From positions 4,446,727-4,510,726 of the forward strand of contig NC_051123.1 of the NCBI RefSeq assembly GCF_014839805.1: a DNA stretch of 64,000 bases, read 5' to 3'. The stretch comes from Manduca sexta (lineage: Eukaryota; Arthropoda; Insecta; Lepidoptera; Sphingidae). Within the stretch, counting starts at the first letter, position 1. Each line of letters begins with the position of its first letter. The notes below the pieces were generated by a model. It ran no database searches. It worked only from the letters and a program-made list of their open reading frames with translations, and was not told the DNA's origin. Shown one piece after another: positions 10,564 to 20,608 of the stretch. The position numbers were made by a program, and so were the translations under genes.

Positions 10564-12018
10564 TCTATATATATAAAACAAAGACGGGTTTGTTACAACA
10601 CTTATAACTCGAGATCTGCTGAACCAATTTTCATGGTTATTGATTCGTTGGATTTGTCTCCGCCCCGAATAGCAGAATACATCTTAAAAACAATGAAAAC
10701 TCGATATGTGTAATAATACTTACTTAATCATTTCAATAAATGCTCATTTTTGTTTATTACATGTCAAACATTTGTTGTCCAATCCTGTCAAATACTGTAA
10801 CAACTATTCATGTGTGCGTTCAGAAATTTATTTCCATCTCGAATAGAAGTGTATAGACAAATAGAGAAAAATAAAATAGCTCAGAATAATACCTAAGATT
10901 TATTCTACAGGTTAACAAAAGTGTAAATGTCTTTTTATAGGTTGTCTATGATTTTTCTTGACAAGCTATTGTCTATGTCTCGAAAGTTCAGGCACTGTTA
11001 TTATTTATAATTCTCTTTGGTTATTATATTTGGTGATTTTATGTGGTTTTGTGCGAATGCATATTCAGTATTACTATTAAAACAATGCCGCGTCCTAGAA
11101 GATCTAATCTTTCCCAGCGGAGCCGTAATGCAATTAGGCAACGGAATATCGCGAGTCAATTATCTGATGAAGAACGAGAAATTGCACGAGAAGAGCGCCG
11201 CGTTAGTATGGAGCAAAGAAGGGCCTTAATTCGTGCTTCTCAAACACAAGAGCAAAGAGAGGCAGCCCGTGAAACGGCTAGGTTAGAAACGAGAAATCGA
11301 GCTTATCGTTCAGATGAACAGAGGAATAATCTTCAAAGTGCAAGAAGAAATGGTTCAAGTATTGATTTGAATCGAGCAGCGTTTCTATATGATTGCACCA
11401 TCGACTACAGCTTGCATCGTTTAGTTTGCATTGGTCCAATGGACGTTGTTTGCCAGCATTGTGGCGCATTGAAGTTTGCTGGTGAAACGCCTGGTTTGTG
11501 CTGCCTTAGTGGTAAAGTGAAATTGCCATTATTGGTCCCGCCACCAGAGCCATTGTGTTTCCTGCTTTATGACGACACACTAGAATCACGACATTTTCTA
11601 GCGAACACTCAAAAATACAATGTCTGTTTCCAAATGACTTCATTTGGGGCGGAAATTATCGAAGAACACAGATATAATCCGACATTTAAGGTAATTTACG
11701 TTAAAAACTTTATTTTCTATGATTGTAAAAAAAATCTGGAATGTAGTTTGTTAGATTTCTGTATTTGTCTCTAAAATAAAAATGGCATGTTATTATTTGA
11801 AAATAAAAGTGTTTGTAAATCTAACTATAACTATGGCTTTGACTTCACAGATTCAAGGCCATCATCATCGGTTCTTCATTCATCATAATAAAATACTTTT
11901 ATATTTCTATTATTTTGTATCATTGTATTACGTTCATCAAAGCCTAAATTAGTTCACCTAAAAGGTAACACGACACTTATTGACTGTTAGGCGGTACGAA
12001 GTTCGCCGGGTCAGCTAG
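10564..12018 (+). mobile_element. B-type Helitron, 1455 bp, copy 2
   Basis: TCTATATATATAAAAC start after A10563 and GGGTCAGCTAG end before T12019. It differs from copy 1 by one extra C near 10666. The left flank is identical to that of copy 1 but the right flank is different. Independent insertion of the 1.45-kb element alone would not produce that. Confidence 0.85.
11085..11774 (+). pseudogene. Helitron Rep/helicase, N-terminal remnant, copy 2
   Basis: Protein identical to the copy at 2266-2955, with the same probable donor (11691) and acceptor (11850) and the same missing Rep nuclease and helicase domains. Confidence 0.8.
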
Positions 12019-12103
12019 TTAGTAATGTAATAACGATGAAATCAACAATAGTAAATATTGCAGAATTAAGAGAATAATAATAACAAATTAATAAGTAGCT
12101 AGT

Positions 12104-12265
12104 GGTAGGATATATTTTATATCCGGCCGGATAGCGACCACCGTACACAAGGTGTTAAACCCGGCATAATAGCCCACGTAAGTGTATCGCGTTCCGGGCT
12201 TAGCCTGTGTAAATCCGGTTCTATCAGGCCGGCATAATTGCATTGACTATCAATTATGCCGGCCT
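12104..12265 (+). mobile_element. LINE tail fragment (L2 family)
   Basis: It contains GATAGCGACCACCGTACACA and AGGTGTTAAACCCGGC, the conserved core also found at 29698 and, on the minus strand, at 62684. This copy ends in a perfect hairpin: arms 12226-12240 and 12251-12265 (AGGCCGGCATAATTG), with a 10-base loop, then a T run. Confidence 0.65.
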
Positions 12266-13872
12266 TTTTGTTAAAAAAATGTTTTAAGAGGGCAATAAGT
12301 AGACTCCAATCAAAGCGGAGTGTATGGAGCGGCATTGTCGTGAGCATACGATAAAGGTAAAGACCTTTAAATAATAGTGTAAAAAAATATATTATTGTAA
12401 ATGACTTTTACGACTAAATTTTAATAAATGAATCGAGCTAATGGAATATAAACAACAGATGGCGCTAGTAGTTTCATAATGCCGGCGGAGTTTATAACCG
12501 TACAACTAGCGACCTCTTTGAGAGAGTAGCGAACTATTCCACTTTACAATAATAGCTGCGTGACACCATGATATAGCCATATTATATTCAGGATATGTTG
12601 CTAATAATGAATATACTAACGTTGACTTCAACATATTCTAGAAGAAAATATAGGAAATAACCTTCGAGTAGTATTTAACAAACTGTAAGCAGTCCCGGTT
12701 TTTTTTTTATGAGTGTAGGCCACTTTATTTCTGCCGCCCCATAAAGGTAGGTTCATGTATGTATGTAGGTTTCTAAAATACTTAATAATCTTCTATTTGT
12801 ATTATGAAAGGCACTAAAGTTAAATAAACGAAAGATAAATAAATCGAGTGAATGTCCTCTGAAATTTGCCGCCCATAGGCCGCGGCCTATACGGCCTATT
12901 TACAAATCCAGAACTGGCTGTAAGTGAAAAATAATTTTAGCTTTAGATTTACTTTATAATCGGCTATCATGATGAGATTCATCAGACTTTATTTACATCA
13001 ATACTGCAATAAATATCAAATCTAGAGTGCACGCCGTAAGATCGATCACTTAGACAAATAATTTGCACAATAAATTTATTATACGAAAAATTTGTTTTAG
13101 GTTTGGTACTGAAAATTGAGATCGAAAGTCTTTCTTAGTTACTAATACTCAAGATGAACATAATGAGGTTAGGAATGTGTTGGTTTTGGTCAAAAATAGC
13201 TATCCCTGACATACTCAGTGCTTCTAAACCGATATATTAATTGCACTTTTCTGTACTTATTTAGTAGTTCTGACCGGAAAAGCACAGTATCTAAATTGGT
13301 ATTTATAAAATCAACCAACATTTGACAATTATAGAACTGGTTTCGCTATCAGTCCACTGGTATAATCTCTAATCTCTGCCTTACCTTTGGAAGCAAAGGC
13401 GTGAGCAATTAATTATAGAGCAGCCTGACAAGGAAAATAAAAAACCTCGCCATTTTGTAAAATAATTTCTTGTATCGACAACTAACTTCAAACCGAAAAG
13501 TAATAATGGCGCGTCCAAATTAGGCTTTTTTTTTCCTAGTCAAGTTATACTTTAAAAGTATCAAACAATCCAAATTGCATCAAACATTTCCCACGTAACT
13601 GGCCAAATGCCGACATTAAAAGCAACAATCGCACCGGATCCATTATTCAATTGATATTTGGGGGTCCAACCACTTACGACAGGCAAATATTTTCAAAATA
13701 GGGGCTTGGACTATTGTCAAATTGACCGGATGATTGTGGAGGGACCGATGCGACGTTTTACCTCGTCCAATTCGATCTGTTATGTTTATAGCAAATGTAC
13801 AATTAAATAAATAATAACGCTGTCCATTGATTTTTGAGGTTATGTTTTTATTTTACCAGTATACAACTAACC
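12266..13872. other. No gene seen
   Basis: 1.6 kb of AT-rich DNA with no recognisable repeat core and no long open frame. A CAGATGGCGCTAGTAG motif near 12460 is a short string seen in many lepidopteran repeats. Confidence 0.4.
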
Positions 13873-13966
13873 CAGCATGGTGGACTAAGGTCTAATCCCT
13901 CTCAGTAGTACAAGAGGCCCGTGCCCAACGGGGGAACAGTATACAGGGCTGATATTATTATTACAA
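13873..13966 (+). mobile_element. S3 SINE, tail only
   Basis: GGTGGACTAAGGTCTAATCC, then CTCAGTAGTACAAGAGGCCC and an ATT-rich end. The tRNA-like head is missing, consistent with 5' truncation during retrotransposition or later deletion. Confidence 0.75.
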
Positions 13967-14700
13967 CTAAAAAAAAGATGATCATAACGCTGACTTAGTT
14001 AAGCATAGTAATAAAATATTAATTTCAAAATACAACGGTACTTATCGAGTACCCCGCTTGTCACCTCATACATAAGTCGCTTAGGACGTATTAATAAACC
14101 GATTTTACCTTTGAGTATGATCTTAAGTAGACGTTTAGGGCATTGAACTATTTAATAAAGTAAAGTTGAGCGGTCACTTAAGCATCTATTTTCAGATAAG
14201 TCGGCTAGGTTTAATAAACAACACAAATTTGTCAAAATCCGATACACTATGACTTGAGATATCATCTAAGATGTTGTTTATTAAATACTGACGATATTAA
14301 GATACAGACCCTCAATTTATCATTATTTAAGTAGTTTAGATCATAAACACATCACACTTCGAAATAGATGAGGACGGATGGGTCAGCAGAGTTATTATTT
14401 TATTGTATTAGTAGGCAAATAAGCGAATGGTTAGCGTGATGGTAAGTAGCATTCTCCGCCCATGAATTAAAGCAATGCCAAAGGCATGGCCGAGCCATTC
14501 AAACCTACTTTAATACTTGATGAAGGCAGGGTTTTATAGGGACCCCATTGAGTCGCGCAAATAGTTCAAATTCTTCAGATAAAGACACAATTGAACCTAC
14601 GTACCGACCATCGCACGCAAGCCTAACGCAACTCAAAATCCCTATTCAAAGAAGTAAAAACCGTCACAAACCCGCATCACTCGAACTCAAAAACCATTCA
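13967..14700. other. No gene; decayed L1 fragment
   Basis: A worn L1-family segment (TGATGGTAAGTAGCATTCTC, about 14427-14510) is the only recognisable repeat. Confidence 0.4.
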
Positions 14701-14896
14701 TTAGTAGTTTTTGCCTTTAGCAATGAGACAATACTTTGCGGTAATAAATACATCTTCGTACAGGTGCGGTGTCAACGAAGGATCAAAGGCGGCGGGGCTC
14801 TTTGACTCCCCGCTCTCCCCACTACCCGTTCCCCCCACCGCACCGCCAAACGTCTCACCCTCCGCTGCTGTCAATATTTGCATACTAAAAGGATAA
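14701..14896. other. GC-rich patch, possible exon, strand unclear
   Basis: About 130 bp (14764-14884) is much richer in G and C than its surroundings and is open on both strands. On the plus strand an acceptor ending ATCTTCGTACAG (14763) leads into a Pro/Ser-rich frame ending at TAA 14894-14896. On the minus strand an acceptor reading TTTATCCTTTTAG (AG at 14885-14886) leads into ATG and a Gly/Ser/Glu-rich frame ending at TAA 14701-14703. Neither protein was recognised. It could be a terminal exon or simply a GC-rich island. Confidence 0.25.
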
Positions 14897-16109
14897 ATAA
14901 AGCTAAAAGGGTTTAAATTGTGTTGATTGAAATGTTAAGTATACTGGTTTGGTGTTTGTTAGATTGTTCTAGAATTGGTTGTGAGCTAGGGTCGTAGCGT
15001 TCTCTGAGAATATTTTGCTGGAGAAATATAGGCAGGATTTATCCGAGGAGACATCTATCTGGCGATGACGGTTCTTGAATGTTGATTTCGGAGTTTCGCC
15101 CGGACCAGGACTAACAAAGAGTCGGATTGATAAAACATTTTAAAACTGCTAATGTATTAAATAATGCCCACAAAAAGCCATTATTTAAACATAGACTCCA
15201 TTTTTTCTTATATAGACCACTAATAATTATTATTATAAAAGGGCATTATCTGCTCTTATTACTGAACACATATTTACAAAATTAAGTAAAAATATGACGT
15301 CATAAAATTATCCCTAATAAAAAGTAAATTTTAGTCAACAGCTACATCGATTCATAATTCTTGTTTTCTATCGTCCATTAGTTAATTCATACAATTTGAT
15401 AATTTTACTATGTCTTTTTACTATTCACTAAATTATCGTATCTAATGCATTACCGCCTTATTCATAGACGTTTTTTAACTAAGGACGGAGTAAAACTGTG
15501 AGAACAACTCTGTTTCTCAGTGCTGACGGCATGGCAGCCTTCGCAGTGCGTAGCCATAGGGCCGTTGTGATTGACCAATATTGTTGTATTTCAATATTGT
15601 ATGCTTCTGAGATTGTATTAGTATACATTAATTAATGTCGATCTGAAGTGTGATCTACATAGTATCTGTTACTACATATTGTGTCCAGAATTTCGTGCAG
15701 GATTTATGAAAATTTTAACTCGTAATAGCTTTCTCATTTAGAAACTAAAATCCTGAACGTACACTTTACCTCTTCTAAATAACCCATTTTTATTTTTACA
15801 AAATTAACACTATTGGTGTAAATATTGAGCAGTTATGTATGGGAATTAACCGTCAATGGTATTAAGTAATAATTACCTACTCAACCTGACAAATAAAGTC
15901 ACAACAATTGTCAAGAAACATGCAAATTATTACAATAAAAGAAACGCGAATGATATCTAGAACTTATTATGCGGTTACTGCTATCATAATAGATATAGCT
16001 TGTAATTATTATGCACTAGGAGTTACTTACTGCAGTTTAATTATGTTTAATGACATTTTAATTCATAGAAAAAGGGATGAAACGTTATAATGATTATTTC
16101 AAACACATT
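14897..16109. other. No gene seen
   Basis: AT-rich unique-looking DNA without recognised repeats. Open frames are at most about 60 codons. Confidence 0.4.
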
Positions 16110-16183
16110 ATCTATGTAAATAAAAAAATACCTTTGAGTACTAATCTATGTAAATAAATTAGTACTCAAAGGTATTTTTTTTT
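16110..16183. repeat. Perfect hairpin with flanking direct repeat
   Basis: 24-bp perfect inverted repeat: arms 16122-16145 and 16158-16181 (core TACCTTTGAGTACTAAT) with a 12-base loop. A 15-bp direct repeat ATCTATGTAAATAAA occurs at 16110-16124 and again at 16144-16158. The order direct repeat, arm, direct repeat, inverted arm is what replication template switching leaves behind. A transcribed hairpin is the alternative. Confidence 0.85.
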
Positions 16184-16380
16184 AACGTGATCATTTCTGA
16201 AACTATTGAAGCGAAGCGGATTATTTATCGAATTATTGATAGAATTATTTTACTAATAGTAAAGGTCTCTATTCTATCCGCAATGGACATTAAGGAGGAA
16301 GGAGCGGAGAAAGACTCGTTGGCACCTCTGCTATCATTGTGCCATAAATCCTTAATGAGTACCTCTACCTTTTTTGTTTA

Positions 16381-16612
16381 ATTCAAATTTTTTGGTTTCA
16401 AATTTTTTTATCAGTTAATAGTTTAAGGCAAATATGGGATGTTCTGATTAAAGTATGATGATGCTGCGACTAATTCTCTAAGAGTAGTAGAAGTGGCTTT
16501 AGAACGTGTAATATTAATATTACTTTTTATTGATATTTATTTCATTTGAAACTTACACCATTTTAATTTACTTCTACGTTTCAAGTAACTTATTCTTAAA
16601 TGTTATTTTCAG
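16381..16612 (+). mobile_element. M1 element, decayed internal part
   Basis: It shares AATTCTCTAAGAGTAGTAG and the TACTTTTTATTGATATTTAT stretch with the M1 copies at 32697 and 33999. The terminal inverted repeats are not visible. Confidence 0.5.
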
Positions 16613-16734
16613 AGAGATAAGTATGTAGTTGCAGTTACTACAATATAGCATTCGGCTTGCCACTCCGTTTGACCATTTTACTGCAATAAATGCAGTAAAG
16701 GACAGGTCAAAAGTAAACGGAACCGGCGGGAATG

Positions 16735-16855
16735 CATGAAAAGATTAATGAAGGTGGAGGAAGCGAGAGAAGTATGCCAGAATCGTGCAAAGTGGCAATC
16801 CATAGTCTCTGCCCACCCCTATGGGATAGAGACGTGATACTATGTATGTATGAAA
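16735..16855 (+). mobile_element. LINE 3' end with last ORF codons
   Basis: A frame at 16754-16837 reads VEEAREVCQNRAKWQ and onward through PYGIET to a stop. This resembles the extreme C-terminus of a non-LTR retrotransposon polyprotein. It is followed by a GTGATACTATGTATGTATG tail of TATG repeats typical of such LINE 3' ends. It is strongly 5' truncated. The clade was not determined. Confidence 0.6.
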
Positions 16856-17159
16856 GACATCAGTAGCTGTTAGTAATGGCTGGCATGATTGCCGTTCCAC
16901 GCCATTATTTGATTTGGAGGGAAGTAAAACTACTAATTAGATGCGTCTGATGGCAGTATCCATTATCATCTGAACACTCAGCAGCTTGTACCAATCCTTA
17001 AAGGCGAATATTCCTTGAAAGAAACGGTGTATTATAAGACGCCTTTATCCTCGAAGCAGAACAGAAGCGCAGTTGCTTCACCCAAACTTTGTATATTAAT
17101 TACTTCATAAATCTTGTCGATTTTGTTAAATATGAAATCACATTGACCTTGATGATCTA

Positions 17160-17250
17160 ATAAAAGTCGAAGATTGCTGGATGCGAGTCGCTTCCAATAG
17201 ATCAATTTGGAAATATTTGGGGAAGACCCATGTTCAGTGCACATCCTGCG
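17160..17250 (+). mobile_element. LINE tail fragment (R family), decayed
   Basis: GGATGCGAGTCGCTTCCAAT, then a GGGGAAGACCCATGTTCAG segment, as in the better copy at 32505. A minus-strand frame of 108 codons across it (17032-17358) is a by-product. Confidence 0.55.
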
Positions 17251-17821
17251 ATTTATGAAGAAACCACATTTTTTTAATCCCAAAAGATTTTTATCTTGGA
17301 AAGATCTTCGCAGAAACGTACAAGCATTGCGTGTCTCCGAATGCGAGGACAATGGCAAGGAAGTGGATTCCGTTAGACGCCATATGTTCGACCACTAATA
17401 GTGCCGAAAACCGCAATTTGTACGCGATCGTTGCCAATGAGCATGCTCAGACCACAGGTGCCAATTACTAATTGTCGATTGTTAGCCGACCCTCGCGTGT
17501 ACAGTTATGATTTCAAATTTGTGTCTTGTTAGTTTGGGATTTTGGAAGTTTTTAAATTCGTATCTTATCCAACTATGAAAGCATTTTAAAGTTGTATAAA
17601 AGCAGTGAATGGTACGTATAACCCAATTGATACCGGCTTCCTTTTCGTAGTTGATGTAAAATCTAATAATTATTAGAACGATTTGCAGTCTTCATTTATG
17701 CGTATCAGTACCTATGAGTTGTGTCGGGTTCCCTTTTGGCAAATTTCACCCTTTGTCATTGAAGCAAACTGACAGATTTTTATATAACTACAGCTTTATA
17801 TAATATAAATAATATCCGCTC
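17251..17821. other. No gene seen
   Basis: AT-rich spacer between a LINE fragment and an S3 SINE. Nothing recognised. Confidence 0.35.
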
Positions 17822-18121
17822 TGTATTTATTGTCTCACTGCTGGGCACGGGCTTTCTCTACTACTGAGAGGGATTAGGCCTTAGGCCATCACGCTGGCCT
17901 AGTGCGGATTGATAGAGTTCGCACACCCTCAAAATTTCTATAGAGAACTTTTCAGGTGTGTAGTTTCGTCACGATGTTTTCCTTCGCCGTTAAAGCAAGC
18001 GATAATTCATAAAGTATACACACATAATTTTAGAAGTATCTGGGGCGTGTGCCCTTGGTTTTAGAACCTGCGGACATTCGTCTCGGCAGTTCGTTCCAGA
18101 ACCCACTAGGCTATCGCCGCT
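17822..18121 (-). mobile_element. S3 SINE, nearly full length
   Basis: On the minus strand it starts with the tRNA-like head (GCGGCGATAGCCTAGTGGG) and a B-box-like AGGTTCTAAAACC. It passes through the body (CGCTTGCTTTAACGGCGAAG) and ends with the CTCAGTAGTAGAGAAAGCCC segment. Internal Pol III promoter boxes are the likely transcription signals of an active parent. Confidence 0.8.
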
Positions 18122-18230
18122 TGACAAGCTTCGATGTGTCCCATTTAAGATTTTTTTTTCGTTGAAACGGCTCTGGTATTTATGGAACATTTTCCATGTT
18201 ATACAATTTTAAATCCCTGAGATCTTACTG

Positions 18231-18488
18231 ACTGCCTCGGTGGCGTAGTTGTATTGCATGTCCGGTACAACAGCGCTCTGAGGTCCTGGGTTCGAATCCC
18301 GGGTCGGGCAAAGTGATATTTGGGTTTTTCTGCTAAGTATCAGCCCGGAGTCTGGAATTTGTGCCCGATATGGCGATCGGCTCGCCCCCTATCACATCAT
18401 GGGACGGAACATACTTGGCGAAAAGTGGGTGCCCTGGTTGCGCCTCTGCATACCCCTTCGGGGATAAAATGCGTGATGTTATGTATGT
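18231..18488 (+). mobile_element. S1 SINE, full length, with 11-bp TSD
   Basis: 258 bp flanked by the perfect direct repeat AGATCTTACTG (18220-18230 and 18489-18499), which proves retrotransposition. The head contains an A-box-like TGGCGTAGTTG and a perfect B box (GGTTCGAATCC). The body contains GTGCCCGATATGGCGATCGG. The 3' end is a TATG-repeat tail rather than poly(A), implying use of a LINE partner with the same tail. It is very similar to the next copy, so both are young. Confidence 0.9.
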
Positions 18489-18526
18489 AGATCTTACTGC
18501 TTTAGATTATTTCATATAAATGTAGG

Positions 18527-18787
18527 ACTGCCTCGCTGGCGTAGTTGTATTGCATGTCCGGTACAATAGCGCTCAGAGGTCCTGGGCTCGAATCCCGGGT
18601 CGGGCAAAGTGATATTTGGGTTTTTCTGCTCAGTATCAGCCCGGAGTCTGGAATTTGTGCCCGATATGGCGATAGGCTCGCCCCCTATCACATCATGGGA
18701 TGGAACATACTTGGCGAAAAGTGGGTGCCCTAGTTGCGCCTCTGCATACCCCTTCGGGGATAAATGCGTGATGTTATGTATGTGTGT
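18527..18787 (+). mobile_element. S1 SINE, full length, with 8-bp TSD
   Basis: Flanked by AATGTAGG at 18519-18526 and 18788-18795. It lies in the same orientation as the previous copy with only 38 bp between them. Same boxes and TATG tail, with a few substitutions (for example CTGGCGTAG in the head). Confidence 0.9.
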
Positions 18788-18795
18788 AATGTAGG

Positions 18796-19460
18796 GCCAA
18801 TGCTATACTGTTTACACGCGTTTGGTGAAAACGAATTTAGTTCTTACGACAAAAAAGTTTTGTTACTTATTTGATTTAATATAACCAAGTAGTTATAAAA
18901 TTCTTAATTCTTACTTTAAAAAATAGAATTAGTATTAGATTCATAAGCAACCATCCGGAACAGGTTTAGAGAGATTAATATTTACATTTCTTAACTTTGT
19001 AACAATACTAAAAAACAACATTATCATGTTCCTACAAAAAGATTCATAGCATCCATACTCATTGTTGTTTTTGGTACGTTTTTATACACATAACGTGACC
19101 CTACTCTACTTTAAATATGATCATTCATAGCAACAATTTAACAAATTCAATACTTATCAACATTTTTCCCTTATCAAGGGTAGGCAGAGCTAATATCTAC
19201 ATTTCTTGAGGCACATACGCCATCCAACGCCATAAACTACGCAAGTTTACCATTCACAAGTTGATATTTAAAATTCTTGGTAGCATTTTTACGGTTTAAG
19301 CCATAGCGTCAAAATTCTTGGTAGTATTTCTACGGTTAGACGTCGCGGCTCATACGATTTCAACCGCTTATCACTTCTAAAAAAAACATGATATAACCAT
19401 AAACATATTCAAAATAGTGTACATTAAACACAAACAACACGTTCTTGTCTCATTGTGTTG
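18796..19460. other. No gene; short direct repeat
   Basis: AT-rich. The segment AAAATTCTTGGTAG plus a TTTCTACGGTT-like follow-on occurs twice about 40 bp apart (around 19271 and 19311). Nothing else recognised. Confidence 0.4.
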
Positions 19461-20039
19461 TCAACTCCTGTTTTTGTATTGCAAAGAATTAATTTCAATT
19501 TCGTTAATTATATCCACAATGGCAGGTAACATTAGTATTGTTTGGCGCCATATTGCGTCTATGGACAGTTGGGGCCAATTATCATTGTCTTCGAGAAAAA
19601 TACGACTGTCATTTATACGAATTAATAGTTCGACATAAATTGCAGTGTGCCGACAAATGTCGTATGTCGAACCTGTCATGTTGACATGTTGGGTGGATCT
19701 TTTGTAGTCATTAGTTCCGCAAATGATAAGGATATCAAATTGGATTAATTTAATGCTATTAATGCGAAATAAACTACGCGGACCAAGTCGCAATTGTTGA
19801 GTAAAAAACTGAAACAATCTATAATAGTTGTTGCTAAGACTTGTCAACATAATATTGGCAGATAACAAAATTAGTAGGTTTAAGGGCTTGCACGGGCACT
19901 TTGAAAGATCATAATAGTTTGGAAAGGCGCGTGAAAGATCACCCGTGATGAGACGGACCGAGAACGTGAAGATTGCTACCCTTGAAGCGTGTTTAAGAAT
20001 GGAAATAATATCTGCATACCAATAATGGAGGATAATAAT
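19461..20039 (-). CDS. Unrecognised long open frame, possible terminal exon
   Basis: The longest non-transposon open frame in the window: 193 codons without a stop between TAG (20040-20042) and TGA (19461-19463). The first ATG is about 63 codons in (19850), giving a 129-residue product if translation starts there. Alternatively, an acceptor reading ATTGGTATGCAG (AG at 20012-20013) would make 19461-20011 a last exon. The product has two hydrophobic stretches (KLIQFDILIICG and TILMLPAIVDII) and no motif I can assign. A chemoreceptor-like membrane protein or chance openness are both possible. It abuts the truncated LINE starting near 20048 on the opposite strand. Confidence 0.25.
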   Translation of the reverse strand: MIILHYWYADIISILKHASRVAIFTFSVRLITGDLSRAFPNYYDLSKCPCKPLNLLILLSANIMLTSLSNNYYRLFQFFTQQLRLGPRSLFRINSIKLIQFDILIICGTNDYKRSTQHVNMTGSTYDICRHTAIYVELLIRINDSRIFLEDNDNWPQLSIDAIWRQTILMLPAIVDIINEIEINSLQYKNRS

Positions 20040-20047
20040 CTACCCTG

Positions 20048-20608
20048 AGCTGGAGGCCCCAGGTAACGTCAGTCTGTCAGAGAGTCACCGGTACCCTTCG
20101 TGCTCTTTACCGTCTGAAGAACTTTCTCCCGCCCAAGACCAAGACTCTGCTGGTGCAATCCTTAATCCTTCCTATAATCGACTATGGTGATGTGTGCTAT
20201 TTTGATCTGAATGCAGACTTACTCAACAGACTTCTAAATAACTGCATTCGATTTGTGTTTAACCTCCGTAAATATGATCACATTTCTTCCTATCGTCTAC
20301 AACTTAAATGGCTGCCTATACGTCAGCGGCGTTCGTTGCGAGCACTAACTACTTTATTCTCTTTTCTTAACTCCCCTACTCCTCCTACTTACTTATCTTC
20401 AAATTTCCAATACCTCTGTAATAGTCACGATAGGAACCTTCGCTCAGCTAACAATCTTCTCCTTAAATGCCCACGTCATAGCTCTGACTTTACTCACTGT
20501 TCTTTCGCTGTCCAATCTATTCTTCTATGGAATTCACTCCCAACCGAAATCAGATCGTCGACCACTCGGTTTGCCTTCAAAAAGAGTTCAACAGTTACTG
20601 CTGAATGA
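20048..20608 (+). pseudogene. LINE reverse transcriptase, C-terminal fragment
   Basis: The frame reads SWRPQV at 20048, then RALYRLKNFLPPKTK, then a LILPIIDYGDVCYFD segment. Later come LKWLPIRQRR and WNSLPTEIR. These are the thumb and C-terminal landmarks of Jockey/CR1-like LINE reverse transcriptases. About 186 codons remain uninterrupted. The catalytic YxDD palm and the endonuclease lie in the missing 5' part, so the fragment is inactive. Confidence 0.8.

Larger units (their letters stand above)
8819..12018 (+). repeat. Direct duplication, copy 2
   Basis: Nearly identical to 1-3199 at a constant offset of 8818-8819. It ends at the CTAG of the B-type Helitron (12018). Its left part is continuous with Helitron A3 from 7758. 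If the duplicated unit starts at the A3 terminus, the full unit would be 7758-12018 (4261 bp). Confidence 0.95.

Noticed and set aside
12226..12270. Hairpin plus T run resembling a bacterial intrinsic terminator.
   Set aside because: The surrounding sequence is a eukaryotic LINE tail and there is no bacterial gene nearby.
17032..17358. Minus-strand 108-codon frame.
   Set aside because: It runs antisense through an R-family LINE tail and its flank, with no recognisable motif.
18231..18310. tRNA gene candidates with good A and B boxes (also at 18527, 22950, 39930 and 59890).
   Set aside because: The boxes belong to SINE heads that continue into a non-tRNA body and tail and are flanked by target-site duplications. 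No acceptor stem can be closed.
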